Shown here: in pieces, positions 43,979 through 56,500 of the stretch
Layout of the letters: every line of letters begins with the position of its first letter
How positions within the stretch are numbered: position 1 is the first letter of the stretch
Assembly (NCBI GenBank): GCA_963995505.1
Contig: OZ023184.1
Span: 12,726,308-12,790,307 of the forward strand
Source: Hypericum androsaemum
Taxonomy: Eukaryota > Streptophyta > Magnoliopsida > Malpighiales > Hypericaceae
Direction: 5' to 3'
DNA: 64,000 nt
Program-made: the position numbers and the translations under genes
Notes under the pieces: model-generated
The model's database searches: none
Told to the model about the DNA's origin: nothing
Seen by the model: the letters and a program-made list of their open reading frames with translations, nothing else

Positions 43979-46283
43979 TGGGGTAAGTAGCTTCCCTCAA
44001 AAAAAGGGTAAGTAGCTAGCTAGTAGGGGAATTTGGGGTCTAATTTTATTATGTAAGGTTTATTATAGTTTTATCTTGGAACCCGGGAACACACTAGTGT
44101 TAAAATTTAGTGGCTCCGAGAATGCACCAATGTTAAAACCAACTTTTTTAAGCACATCTATATGTTCAAGTGTGTTACTAGGAGAAACTTTCAATTTTCC
44201 TTTTTTCCCCTATCTTTTCCCCCTTTTGTATCTTCTCCTTTTGTTTAGCTTTGTAAGACGCTTCCTAGGATCCTAAGCAAAAGATGCCTAGTGTACTTGT
44301 AAATCAACCATTTTTCTCTTAAACTCGTGTTGATAATTTGCCCTTTTCTCTTTTTTATTTGTCTCTTTGAAGTAGATCATGATCTCTCATACTTGGAAGT
44401 GTTAATAAATGTACGACTCATAGCTAGGTGATGAACCTGATGTGAGTATATGTGTGTGATTCTTGAAGCATCTCAAAGTAATTCAATTTAAATGGATGAG
44501 GAGATTTGTTAAGCAAAGCAATAGGTAATTATAAACACATAGTGTTCTTTTTTAGAGAAATATGTAATCAGATTTCCCATGAAATCTCTGTGGCTGTATG
44601 AAGATATTGTTGTGATAACTCAGATATGATCAATGAAATTCTTAACCTCCATCCATTACCAAGTTGATCATTTAGACAAGTAGATAAGCTTCCAATAAAA
44701 GGAATTTATATATGCATTTTTTTTCTTTTTAATTACATTACAATAGATAATAAGTCTTTTTTAATTTATTGTATTTAGAGTAAAATATTATCTGACTTAA
44801 TTTAGATGTGGTTCTCCTAATAATATCCGTAAAAATTGAATTCTAAACTTATCCAAATCTTTTTACCTCTTAGACCAACTTAATTTAACCAAAATATGCA
44901 TAAATATTTTTTAGGCATAAGAAGAACAAAAACGTCTCTTGGAACACAAGGGTAAAATTTTATTAAGGTTTGATTTTCAGAACGAAAGAAAAATAGGAAA
45001 ATATCGCCGTTGTTTCCAAGTTCTTGGATTAGATCAATTATTGATCTGAGAAGTCACTATTGATCTTAGATGAGAATCAAATTAATGATTCCTTTATTTG
45101 AAAGACCTTTTTTAAAGGTAAAGTTTGTATAACTGAATATAATGATAGGTTAGAAAGTTGAAGTTGTATCTCCAACCGTTACAAGCCTAGATCAAGCTAT
45201 TTACAATCCACGGTTATATGAAGGATACAAGAGTAGGTAGGTTATTTTTTCTATATTTTTTTGGTATAATGATTTTTGTTTATATTGAGTTCATCATGTT
45301 GTAGTTTCTTAAGGTAGGCAAGATAGAAAGTTGCGATTAAAAAATACGCAACATACTAAAATGAATGGTAAATATATGTGATATCTCTTAGTTGAGAACA
45401 TTTTAGTGCATATATTAATGAGGGGTTCAAATTGGGACTAAAATACGTACATAATAATCAGACAACACAAAATGGGTCAAACGTTATAAGCGTAAACTTG
45501 TAATATTAGGGATAATTTTGAAAATGTGAAATTATATAAATATTTTAAAAATGGTATATCAATGTTCACTTTATGTAATACCATTACTTGTCCCATGGTA
45601 TATTAGTGCCCACCGCATAGTATATCAGTATCCGTCTCATGATATACCACTATTTGTTATATAGTACACGAGTGTTCACCTAATATTATATCATTGTTCG
45701 TTGCATAGTATACCACTGCACATCGCATTGTATATAAGTGGTCACCGAATGGTACATTGTTATTCATCGCATAGTATACTAGTGTTCACTGATATATATT
45801 TGACTAATGCCATTTAGAATTTATAGTGTCCTATTGTTTCGATCTATTACCTTGTAATTTGAAAATACCAGTTTATTAATACTTTATAATATTAAAGTTT
45901 ATATCTAATTGACAAAAAATACGTAAAATATAATACTAAAGTGACAAGTTTTTGAAATTGTAAAATCGTACCATGCTTTTCAATTTAAAATAATTTGTTA
46001 TTCCCTCTCTTTTATGCGGGAAGATCCTGAGTACTCCCACAAGGTCACTGGAGTACGTACATACATGGGTAGGAGATACAGAAACAGAGATAGGCTTTTC
46101 ATTCATATGCTAATATATCAGCTTTTTTAGGGGATGATGCCTAAGTGCTCCCTACTCGCAACTTTTCCCTTTTGGTTAGTGGACATCTTTGTTTCACTGA
46201 TGGATATATATGAGAGTAGAACATATACCCACTTGATTTTAAACCATGCACTACATATTTAATTTATTGGGATATCTATAAAG
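43979..46283. other. Spacer downstream of the WIP gene
   Basis: The first few hundred bases should hold the WIP 3' UTR. The rest is AT-rich without a gene, apart from the minisatellite at 45555-45800. AAACTTGTAATATTAGGG at about 45495 and the inverted AATACTAAAGTGACAAGTTT near 45930 suggest that the minisatellite sits inside an inverted-repeat element. Confidence 0.5.
45555..45800. repeat. Degenerate minisatellite, locus C
   Basis: Roughly nine units of about 25-28 bp, each close to GCATAGTATACCAGTGTTCACC (examples: CCGCATAGTATATCAGTATCC, TTGCATAGTATACCACTGCAC, TCGCATAGTATACTAGTGTTC). It is the clearest array of the family also seen at 29515-29790 and 32905-33000. Confidence 0.75.
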
Positions 46284-46745
46284 TAAAGGGATAAGTTCAC
46301 TTAAGTACTCTGTAGTTTAAATTTTTTTTACTGTGGTAATGAAGGTTTCAATATTTGACACTTTTGATGAAGAACTCTTAACCAAGGTTAGTTTTTTTCT
46401 GGTTGACATTTCATTGATTATCCATGTAAGTGCCACATCATCGTCACATCATATTTTTCTAGGGCATTGACGTGGAAAAGTTGAAAAAAATCTCCTCTTA
46501 TATATCTCTAATCCTCAAATCTACCAAAATGAAACGAAATATGACGTAAAATATGGAGCCATAAGTGGGGCTGGCGTGGATAACCATGGAAATGTCAATA
46601 TGGAAAAAAATAAATCTGGTTAGGAGATTGACACCAAAAGTGCAAAATTAGAAAATCTCTATCACCAAAGTGAAAAAAGTGAACTATGGGTACTTAAATA
46701 AAAATATGTGAAATTACAGGGTATTTAAGTAAACTTATCCCTTAA
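46284..46745. mobile_element. Inverted-repeat DNA element, about 460 bp
   Basis: The left arm (AAGGGATAAGTTCACTTAAG, then CAATATTTGACACTTTTG..CTTAACCA, to about 46393) is the imperfect inverse of the right arm ending AAGTAAACTTATCCCTT. Arms are about 105 bp and the interior non-coding. It is probably a Mutator-type miniature element, but no clean 9-bp duplication was found. Confidence 0.7.
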
Positions 46746-47145
46746 ATAAATGATTAGCTAGCTTTTGTGAGAGATGGAGGAACAATTTTAATCCAGGTTG
46801 ATTAAAAAAATATATTTGGTTCAAATTTTACGGATAAAAAAGACATAATTAAAAGAATCACTTTTTAAATAAAGTTCAATAGTGTTTTTAAAAAGAGGCA
46901 GAGAAATGGAGAAGAGAAAAGCCAAAGCCATTTTTCGTAAAGTGAAAAAACAAGATTTAAGGAAAAGTAGGTGGGAATAATGTCGAAGAATGAATAGAAA
47001 TAACAAGTTACAATACCAGTAAAGAAGGGCTTTGTGATTATTTAAATATTTTATCTCATTCGAAAATAAATTAGTGGATTCAATTAATATTGGAACAATA
47101 GATTATGTGGTTTGAAAAAAAAATTAGAATAAGGATTAAGGGCTC

Positions 47146-47255
47146 CCAGACTAAAGAGTATTTAGTCAAACGACACAAAAAATTATTAAATTTAAGAACG
47201 TCGAGTATTCAAATCCCGGTAACTATATACATGTTAAAATTTACCTATAAAAAAA
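47146..47255 (+). mobile_element. SINE-like insertion with 9-bp target duplication
   Basis: About 110 bp with a B-box-like GTCGAGTATTCAAATCCCGG and tail AATTTACCTATAAAAAAA, between exact copies of TAAGGGCTC at 47137-47145 and 47256-47264. Confidence 0.75.
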
Positions 47256-48381
47256 TAAGGGCTCGAAGGAATTGAAGTGCCATGGATCTTGTTGGCATTT
47301 TTTTTTTGAGAAATTTGCTGGCAGTTTTTATGCGCTTGTTGCTTGCAAGTATTTTTTTTTTGTTCGGAAAGCTTGCAAGCATACTAGAATTGCATGTCTT
47401 TTTCAGAGAGAGAGAGAGAGAGTGTGTGTGTGGAGCCCAAGAAGACGTGTGTTGGTTGTGGCCAAATTGGCAGAAATATACTGATTGCCCCCTACGAATT
47501 GATGATGTACATAATAGCCCCCCTCGTTTCTTCTGATAGATAAACTGTATACCGAAACGACATCTCAATGACTCATCTTTTGACCATCTCATTATCTATT
47601 GTTTTCTTTGTCTCTGCTAATGTCTGAAATTCAGCGCGGACTGTGACCAAATCCAAACCCGGTGCTGAACACCATGCAAATTTCATAATTAATTGAATAA
47701 ACATCATTGCACATTTTGAATATAAAACCCTTTTCAGAACTCCAATTTTATTAATTTTTTAGTGTAATAGCACAGAGTTTTAAGAATTTGATGGGATTAA
47801 TTGGATCTGATTTCAACGTGATGAATTTCCAGATACATTTATTGAAAAGCTTTTGAGGGTTTTTTTGTTCCAGGTAATTTTTTATAAGAATTTTTAATGT
47901 TAGAAATAGTATTTACATGTTACATATAAATTTGTGTTAAATTTTTTCATACAAACACAAAATTATAGCAAAATGTCTCATTAAATTCTGCCGCGATAAA
48001 AACTACATAAAAAATAGTACTTATTAGCGCTGTTAAAACATCATATGTTCCGAGTACTATGGTCTTATGGATCATATAAGCCTCAAAACATACACTGGTC
48101 ATCCTCTTTGTCAATTGGATTTATGTGGGGCTACGACCCATCCCGAGGTCGACCAAACAGTATTCTCTGGTCAACCGAGACGACGAGGCATTTATTAACA
48201 ATCAATATTTTGGAAGGGATGACCATACTCTACCCTACCTTACTTGACCGGTTGTCAATTTTCTCATCCCCTGTTGTTCCGGCAATGATCAAACAAAGTT
48301 ATTCTGCAGTTTCTGAATAATATGGAGATATGTGGTCATTCACGGATGCGAAATAATTGTCTGTACCTGCACGTACCAAAC

Positions 48382-48386
48382 GTCAA
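48382..48386. repeat. Left target duplication of the copia element
   Basis: GTCAA, repeated at 53594-53598. Confidence 0.9.
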
Positions 48387-48658
48387 TGTTAGGGATTGTT
48401 CCAAATTCTTAATTAGAGTAGTGCTCTATTTTCTGATCAGAATAGAGTACTAGTCTCCTATATATATACGGCCTATGCCTAGGTCTTATTTGTACTAGTT
48501 GAGAGTTGTGAAGTAGAGAGAACCTCACGGAGGCCTTGTAACCGATTGGACTTACATAGTGGACGACTCTCCTTTGCCCGTGGTTTTCTCCCCGTCTTGG
48601 GGTTTCCACGTAATTCTTGTGTCTCGTGTTCTACTCGTTTCGATCTTATTTCTCAACA
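48387..48658 (+). repeat. 5' LTR of the copia element
   Basis: 272 bp, TGTTAGGGATTG..TCTCAACA. Contains a TATATATATACGG promoter box at about 48461-48473 and the transcribed CCGTCTTGGGG..TTCTTGTGTCTCG part. It differs from the 3' LTR at 10 aligned positions and has no indels. Confidence 0.97.
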
Positions 48659-48660
48659 AT

Positions 48661-48672
48661 TGGTATCAGAGC
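48661..48672 (+). promoter_or_regulatory. Primer-binding site (tRNA-iMet) of the copia element
   Basis: TGGTATCAGAGC, complementary to the 3' end of initiator tRNA-Met, two bases after the LTR end at 48658. Confidence 0.95.
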
Positions 48673-49218
48673 TAGATCTGAGTTTCGAGTATTTGAGTAT
48701 TGACACACACACAAAAATCGTGAACAGTAACCGATTTGAGGGAAAGTCGGTATTTAGGGTTTTGACACCCTTGGAGTTGCCGCCGCCGCGTCCGACCGCC
48801 CCACCGTCACCTGGAGGAGGCGACCGCCCCTGCGCACCGTCGCCGCGCCGGGAGGAGCTCAGCCGCGCCGTCCGTCGCTGAAGAAAGAAGAAGGAACCGC
48901 GAGGAGAGAGAGAGAGCGAGGAGAGAGAGAGCTCGCGGAGAGAGAGAGAGAGAGCTTGGGGAGAAGAAAGGAACCCGAGCTCGCCGCTGCTCGCCGTCGT
49001 TCCTCCGGTCGCTGCGAAGAGAGGAGAAGAAACGAAAAAAAATGGGGAGAGAGAAAGAGGGAGTTTTGGGTTTTAAAAAAAAATACTATTCCCGAGTTGA
49101 CTTGGTCAACAGTTTGACTAGTCAACAGTTTGTTTAGTTGACCAAAAGTCAACTATTTTGGCTGATTTTGATTTTCTAACCTGTTTTGAGCAGTTTTCTT
49201 GGTTCGAGTTATTTTAGG
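48673..49218 (+). other. Untranslated leader of the copia element
   Basis: About 550 nt between primer site and gag start. It is GC-rich at 48778-48880, with (GA)n runs at 48902-48955. Repeated GTTGACT / GTCAACAGTTTG words occur at 49094-49153. The open frames here (48546-48881 plus, 48859-49152 minus) arise from simple sequence and are not genes. Confidence 0.7.
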
Positions 49219-52200
49219 ATGACTTCGATAAAGTACGAGATTCCTCAGTTGACGAGAAAAACTAATTTTTCTGTGGCAGGTCAAGATGCACGCTATTCTG
49301 ACACATTTAGAACTGGATGAGACTCTACTTGATGAAAAGTCGATGCCTTCGAGTTGGGATGCTGCGATGAAGGCGTCAAAGAATCGTAAGGTTGTGAGTC
49401 AGATCCAGTTGTATCTATCAGATGATATTTTGCGGGACGTGTTGAAGGAGACAATAACTTCCTCATTATGGACAAAGCTTGAAAAGTTGTGCATGCCCAA
49501 GAGTTTAACCAACAAACTGTGCTTGAAGCAACGACTGTTTTCTATCAGGATGCAAGAAGATAAGTCTGCTCATGACTACCTTAGTGAATTTAAGGATATA
49601 GTGGCTGATCTTAGAACTCTGGATGTGAAATATGATGATGAAGATCTTGCTTTATTGTTATTGTGCTCGTTGCCTGCTTCTTATCAGCAATTCAGAGATA
49701 CTCTGTTGTTCAGCCATGATACTCTGAGTTGGGATGATGTTCATGATTCGCTCTTGGAGAAAGAGAGAATTGATAAGCACACTGTGAGTTCCTCTGAAAA
49801 TAGCCAAGGGACTGGCTTGGTCGTGAGAGGGAGGTCTGAGGAGATGAATGCTAAGTCTGGTTCGAGGAAGAAGAGCAGAAGCAAATCAAGGTCAAGGTCA
49901 AGGCACAAGGATAAGACTTGTTTTAATTGTCATAAGGTTGGGCATATTAAATGGTTCTTTCCGGAGTTGAAGAATAAGAAGAAGGGCGAAAAGTCCAGTG
50001 CTCCGAAAGGAGAAAGTTCTGATAGCAGCAGTGCTAGTGTTGCCACCACCACTCAGAAAGAAGAATCTGATGGAGACCTTTTGTCTGTGATTGATGGGAA
50101 GTCTAAAATTGATGTTGCTTGGGTCCTTGATTCTGCTTGTACGTTTCATATGTGTCCCATTCGGGACTGATTTTTAACATATGAACGTGCGGAGGGTAAT
50201 GTTCTCATGGAAAATAATTTTGTCTGCAAGGTTGTTGGTATTGGCACAGTGAAGATCAAGATGCATGATGGTGTCATTCGAACCTTGACGAATATGAGGC
50301 ATATCCCTGATTTGAAGTGGAACTTGATTTCGCTGAGTACTCTTGATACATTAAGGTACAAGTATACCGGAGAAGGTAGAGTTCTTCGTGTGAGTAAGAA
50401 CTCATTAGTGCATATGAATGCCAAGAAAGAGGTTAGAAATCTGTACGTTTTGCAGGGTTCTACAGTTACAGGGACTGCTGCTGCTGCATCTGGCTCGTTG
50501 ACAGATTCTGAGAATACTTCATTGTGGCATATGCGACTTGGTCACATGAGTGAGAAAGGCATGACCGAGCTAAATAGGAGAGGATTATTAAGTGGACAGG
50601 GTATTTGGAAGCTGGAATTTTGTGAGCACTGTGTGTTTGGCAAGCAGAAGAAAGTCAGTTTTCTGAAAGGTGTGCACACTACAAAGGAAAAACTTGACTA
50701 TGTTCATTCTGATCTTTGGGGACCGTCTCAAGTTGTAACAAAGAATGGTTCCAAGTATATGCTGACTATTATTGATGATTATTCGAGGAAGGTGTGGGCA
50801 TTCTTCTTGAAGAGCAAGGATCATGTCTTTGTCACTTTCAAACAGTGAAAGACTATGATTGAAAAGCAGACTGGAAGAGATGTCAAGCATCTCCGCACAG
50901 ATAATGGATTGGAGTTTTGCTCTAGTTGGTTTGATGAGTTCTGCAAGAATGAGGGTATTGTCAGGCATAAGACAATCCCGGGTACACCTCAACAGAATGG
51001 AGTCACTGAAAGGATGAACAGAACTTTGTTAGAGAAAGTTCGTTGTATGCTGTCAAATGCTGATTTGCCTAAGTCATTTTGGGCTGAGGCTGCTTCCACT
51101 GCCTGTCACCTTGTCAATCGTTCACCTCATGCATCACTTGATGGCAAGGTACCTGAAGAATTATGGTCCGGAAATTCTCCTAATTATGCTATCTTGAAGA
51201 TATTTGAGTGTCCTGCCTATGCTCATATGAATAATGGCAAGTTAGAGCCAAGATCTGTAAAATGTATCTTCCTTGGCTATGCTTCTGGAGTGGAGGGATA
51301 CAAGTTGTGGTGTCCCAAGCTGTCTAAGGTCTTGTTAAGTAGGAATATTATTTTCAAAGAGACAGACATGCTGAGTAAGAGGGAGGATATTTCTTCACCT
51401 GGTGTTCCGAGTGCTCCAAGTGTGGACTTGCAAAAGTCAAAAGTGCAGGTGGAGTTTGATGGTGATCCAGAAGCGAGTTCCTTCCGTGATGTTGATTGTC
51501 ATGGTCCTACTCAAGGTGGGTTGTCTGATGAAGCTGAGAATGTTGGCATAGTTGAGAGAGAGCCAGCGTATTCTATTGCTAGAGATAGGCCCAGAAGAAT
51601 TATCAGGCCTCCACAGAAGTTGGGTGAGGCTGATATTGTTACTTTTGCCCTGAATGTGGCAGAAGAAGTTGATAGCTGTGAAGAACCATCTAGTTACTCA
51701 GATGCTGTGAAGTCGAAAGACTCTGCTAGATGGTTGGTTGCTATGGAGGAAGAGATGGAATCTCTTCACAAGAACAAGACTTGGGAGGTTACTGAGCTGC
51801 CTAAGGATAAGAAGGTTGTCAGTTGCAAGTGGGTATTCAAGAAGAAGGATGGTATACCTGGAGTTGAAGAGCCTAGATACAAGGCTAGGCTAGTGGCTAG
51901 AGGATATAGTCAGATTCCTGGTGTGGACTTTAATGAGGTATTTTCACCAGTTGTGAAGCATACCTTGATTCGTTCTCTTTTTGGTATTGTTGCTATGCAG
52001 GATTTGGAGCTTGAACAGCTTGACGTGAAGACAGCTTTCTTGAATGGAGAGCTTGAGGAGCAGATTTATATAGCACAGCCTGAGAGTTTTCATGTTGAAG
52101 GCAAAGAAGACTATGTGTGCTTATTGAAGAAGTCCCTGTATGGCCTTAAGCAGTCTCCGAGGTAGTGGTATAAAAGGTTTGATTTCTTTATGGTTTCTCA

Positions 52201-53239
52201 TGGTTATGAGAGGAGCAAGTATGACAGTTGTGTTTACCTGAAAAGGCTACGCGATGGTTCCCAAGTGTATTTGCTCCTGTATGTGGATGACATGTTAATT
52301 GTTGTAAGTGACATAGGAGAGGTGAGAAAGCTCAAAGCTCTGTTGCGTAGCGAGTTTGAGATGAAAGATTTGGGTCCTGCTAAGAAGATTCTTGGTATGG
52401 AGATTGTCAGAGATAGAGGAGCAAGGAAGTTATTTCTGAGTCAGGAGAGTTACATTGAAAAGGTACTTGACAGGTTTGATGTAACTGGTAATCCTGTGAG
52501 TACTCCTCTTGGTATACATTTTCAGCTTTTGTCTGCCTTATCTCCACAGTCAGCTGCTGAGGTCGATTACATGTCTGGTGTTCCATACTCCAATGCTGTT
52601 GGTTCTCTGATGTATGCTATAGTTTGCACACGCCCGGATTTGGCCTATGCTGTGAGTGTCGTTAGCAGGTTTATGGCGAATCCTGGAGAAGGTCATTGGA
52701 GAGCAGTGGAGTGGATTATGAGGTAGTTGAAGGGTACCAAGGGCGTGTGTCTACAGTTTGGACGCACCAGTTATGGAGTTGTTGGTTTCGTTGATTCAGA
52801 TTATGCTGGAGACCTTGATAAGTCTAGGTCCTTGTCTGGATATGTCTTCACTCTTGGAGGATGTGCTATCAGTTGGAGAGCTTGTCTACAGGCCACAGTG
52901 GCGTTGTCTACCACTGAGGCGGAGTACATGGCTATAACTGAAGGTGTGAAGGAGGCTATCTGGTTGAAAGGTTTCTTCAGTGAAATCTGTGAGAAGCTGC
53001 AGGTCGGTACAGTGTACTGTGATAGTCAAAGTGCTATCCATCTCATGAGGGATGCTATGTATCATGAGAGGAAAAAGTACATTAATGTGAGGTACCACTT
53101 CATTCGGGAGCATGTTGCTCAAGGTGACATTGTTGTGAGCAAGGTGGGTACAAAGGACAATCATGTAGACATATTGACGAAGCCGCTTTCTGGTACTAAG
53201 TTCGAGCATTGCTTGGATTTGGTAGGTGTTCGTGCTTGA
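49219..53239 (+). pseudogene. Copia gag-pol polyprotein with four stops and one frameshift
   Basis: Gag starts at 49219 (MTSIKYEIPQLTRKTNF). A 2-nt deletion near 49270 shifts the frame just before QVKMHAILTHLELDETLL. From there a single frame runs to the TGA at 53237-53239, broken by TGA 50168, TGA 50846, TAG 52163 and TAG 52724. Domains: UBN2-like gag; zinc knuckle CFNCHKVGHIKWFF near 49919 with its last Cys replaced by Phe; protease DSACTFHMC near 50130; integrase HHCC (HMRLGH..CEHC, 50528-50635) and catalytic D-D-E (HSDLWG, RTDNGLEF, QNGVTERMNR); reverse transcriptase with YVDDML at about 52280; RNase H with [23 protein letters not shown]. Conserved positions suggest Trp to stop twice, Gln to stop and Tyr to stop. 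Confidence 0.95.
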
Positions 53240-53308
53240 TGTTGATAGCCCTTAGGGGCTGGTGGTGAAGGTGGAGAAACGTTGATGTTGGAGTCATAGA
53301 ATTTGGTC

Positions 53309-53321
53309 CAAGGTGGAGATT
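53309..53321 (+). promoter_or_regulatory. Polypurine tract of the copia element
   Basis: AAGGTGGAGATT lies directly before the 3' LTR start TGTTAGGG and should prime second-strand synthesis. Confidence 0.8.
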
Positions 53322-53593
53322 TGTTAGGGATTGTTCCAAATTCCTAATTAGAGTAGGGCTCTATTTCCTGATCAGAATAGAGTACTAGTCTCCTATATAT
53401 ATACGGCCTATGCCTAGGTCTTATTTGTACTAGTTGAGAGTTGTGAGGTAGAGAGAACCTCACGGAGGCCTTGTAACCGATTGGACTCACATAGTGGACG
53501 ACTCTCTTTTGCCCGTAGTTTTCTCCCCGTCTTGGGGTTTTCACGTAATTCTTGTGTCTCGTATTTTACTCGTTTCGATCTTATTTCTCAACA
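53322..53593 (+). repeat. 3' LTR of the copia element
   Basis: 272 bp, TGTTAGGGATTG..TCTCAACA, collinear with 48387-48658. The GTCAA duplication follows at 53594. Confidence 0.97.
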
Positions 53594-53598
53594 GTCAA
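53594..53598. repeat. Right target duplication of the copia element
   Basis: GTCAA, matching 48382-48386. Confidence 0.9.
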
Positions 53599-56500
53599 AC
53601 CATTGTAGCCAGTGAACTCGGGTACTCTTTTTTCCACACGATTTTTTCCACTAGGTTTTACTGTATAAATTTTTAGTGAGTCCTGGGACTGGTAAGTGGA
53701 TTTCCATCCCTACACACATATATACACACACATACATAAGTAGTATACAACAATAAGATTATACCGTCTTAAAAAAAGTCAAAAAACCCTCAAAATCAAA
53801 CAATTTAGCTATTTGAATTGATTCATCCTGCGGTTAGCAATGGCAAAAGACCGGTCAGGCCTAGATCAAACAATCTAGATATGGAACCCTGTGTTAAAAA
53901 AAGATACAGATTTTCTTTGTAAGAGCCCTCAATATTTAAACGTTTTGGATCCATCCCTCTCAAGCAACACTCTTATATTTTAGCAGAGTTTAATCAGTCA
54001 ATTTCGATGACTAAAGAGTATCTAACATACTCTTTATCTTTTATAAAAAAAAAGGTATTAGTCAACTTCTATTTCTAATTTTTGTTTGAATCAGTATAAA
54101 AAATTTATTTATCCTCATCAAAAGTACACCAAAAATACTAAGCCCCTAGAAGGTAACCATAAGCACAAGTCGCTTACGTTAATATGGCTGAGAACCCCCA
54201 CCTGAACCCCCGTGCAATAGCACTCCCCAGCCTAATCCCAACTAAGCACCCCGGACCTAATATTGATCATTAACGGACAATTCAACAAATGAAATCTATT
54301 ATTAAAATAGAATACAACTCTCAGATCTGTAAATTGTGTACACGCTATATTGTTTCACGGGTACGTACATGCATGCTTCGTAGCTACCTAATAATGTATG
54401 CCTAACTTTTGGCCGACACTTGTGTACAGGTACATTTCTCAGTTAATGCTATGCTACAAGAACATCCATGTTATTCGTAACACCACAGAACTTGTGGAGT
54501 GGAGCGAATGAGAAAGCATGAGATAACGACATCGCAAAATAATACAAGATACATGAAGATTGGTCCTAATTCAGTGGAAGTAATGGAAGTAATGAACAAT
54601 TTTTTTAGGAAATTGATGTGTGTAAAACACGCATTAAATGCATAAAATTTTGAGTCGTTTCGTACTTTTGACTTTGTTTTAGTATCGTTCTAGTAAATTT
54701 TTCAGTTTTGGGTGACTAATAGGTCCTTTGTGCTAATTTGTAAGGAAATGAGCGAATTTAGCGAGGAATTATACTTGAAGAAGGAGTCTGGCAGGGGCAG
54801 CTGACTTAGAAGGGCATTTTGGTCAATTTTGTTGCCGAATTAAAAGACATCTATTATACTAACAATTGAAAGAATTTTTTTTCTCTTTTCGTGGATATAA
54901 AGAATGCTTAAATCAGAGGTTTGAATAGAAAGTTAGGACCAAAAAACTCAAAGGCATGTGAGGTAGAATTTTATTGATAAATATTAGGGACAATATGAAA
55001 ATTTGATTTTTTGCATCACTTAGGACTCTTAGGACAACACTTGTATGTTTTTAGAGTTAGGAGGGTTTATACATAACTCTCCAGAATTAGTTTTTGCGAA
55101 ACTTTTCTATTGCATAAAACTAGACCTCATTTTATTTTGATTTTGTCTATGATCATAAAGAACTAATTTTCTAGTTTGATTTGAGGGAGGAGACCCAAGG
55201 ATTTGGTTGTGAGGATTTTAGCTATTCAATATCATTTACTTATTTCCTTGTGCATATCGTGGTTCTTGAATGATTTGCATTTGTGAGTTTATTCTAGAAT
55301 AGATTTGCCTTCGATTCTTAGCGATTATAGTTAGAGATTGAACTAGGATCGATGTTAATTCAGCGAGGAACAGTAGTTATCAGACTAACTAACTAGGAAT
55401 AAATAAGGCCAATTTGTAGATACCAAGGTTTTGAGTATAATCGCTAGCAATAGTAACATCTATTCTTAATGCTATTGCCTTATAGAATTGAAATAGGTTG
55501 ATTTACACGTACTTGCTATGTGTGTTCTTAATGCTATTTGCTAGGAGTAGGCGGTCGTTTGGCTAGTTGATTATAGATGTTTGTGGTCTCTTTGCGGTTG
55601 CAAGAAATTTATACCTACTTGATGTGTATTAGATTATCTTTTGTGATCCAGTGATCAACCAACCTGTCGCGGTACTCCATCTCGAATCTACCATTTTTTT
55701 TCATTGATTTTTATTTCTACTACTCTCTTTTGTTTGTTGATTTCGTTCGATCTAAAATCTCATAAAATTTTCTCTTTTATTTTTGTTTAAATAATTATGT
55801 TAATTGAGTATTCATTCTTTCTTGGATCACACTCGATATTTCTACTTTCTTGCTATAAATTAGTGAGCTGTAAATATCAATTTATTTTTTGAGAGATCTC
55901 GACATGTAAAAAATTACGGGACATAGATACAAAAATTAAATACATTCACAGTTATATGATAGGCCTAATCAATATGCAGTCGTCCCCTTCCTCTTTTATT
56001 CCCAACTCCTCTAAACCCACGCACCCGACATAAGTTGGTATAAATACAACACAAAGAAGGTTTCAACATAATTGTTTTCGCAAATGTTTTTAGATTGTGA
56101 TAGAATTTTGTTAATCTATATAACTCCCGTATTAAGTTCGAGATGAGAATTGGTAGACTAATTTTACCAATTTGATATTAGGTAAATATGAATACACATC
56201 CTAGTGGCATCATTGGTAAGAAAGGGTGTAAAAAACTATAAAAAACGGAGAAAGTTCCAAAAGAGGAGAGAGAAGTTTCAAAGAGAAGAGGCACTTGCTC
56301 TATTCGATTCGGAGTGATCGTGGTTGGGACAAAAATTAGAAACTTTATGTATTTGGAATGGTGAAAAAATGGGGAAGAATAAAAATTCGATGAATTTAAT
56401 TGAAAATGTGTATTGAATGCATACTAGTAGTAAAAAAATGAACAAAAATCATAGGAAGTTCTTTCCTCTTCCATTCCAACTAGACTGACTAAATTAACTA

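Larger units (their letters stand above)
46746..48386. other. Gene-free spacer
   Basis: Contains a SINE (47146-47255) and a GA/TG run at 47406-47432. The frame at 48045-48320 has no recognisable domain. Confidence 0.4.
48387..53593 (+). mobile_element. Full-length Ty1/copia LTR retrotransposon (inactive)
   Basis: A 5207-bp element with 272-bp LTRs at both ends, flanked by GTCAA duplications. It has a perfect initiator-Met primer site three bases inside the 5' LTR, a long leader, one gag-pol frame in the copia order (gag, protease, integrase, reverse transcriptase, RNase H) and a purine tract before the 3' LTR. The LTRs are about 96% identical (10 of 272 differ), so the insertion is fairly recent. 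Sequence style is closest to the Tork/Tnt1 branch, an inference from motifs only. Four nonsense codons and one frameshift disable it. Confidence 0.97.

Noticed and set aside
45555..45800. CRISPR-like array of short spaced repeats
   Set aside because: Units are degenerate, directly adjacent without unique spacers, and in a plant nuclear context. It is a minisatellite.
48045..48320. 91-residue plus-strand frame left of the copia element
   Set aside because: No domain, no upstream signals and no matching intron structure. Treated as chance.
48546..49152. Frames of 111 (plus) and 97 (minus) residues
   Set aside because: They lie in the GC-rich and GA-repeat leader of the copia element and consist of simple-sequence translation.
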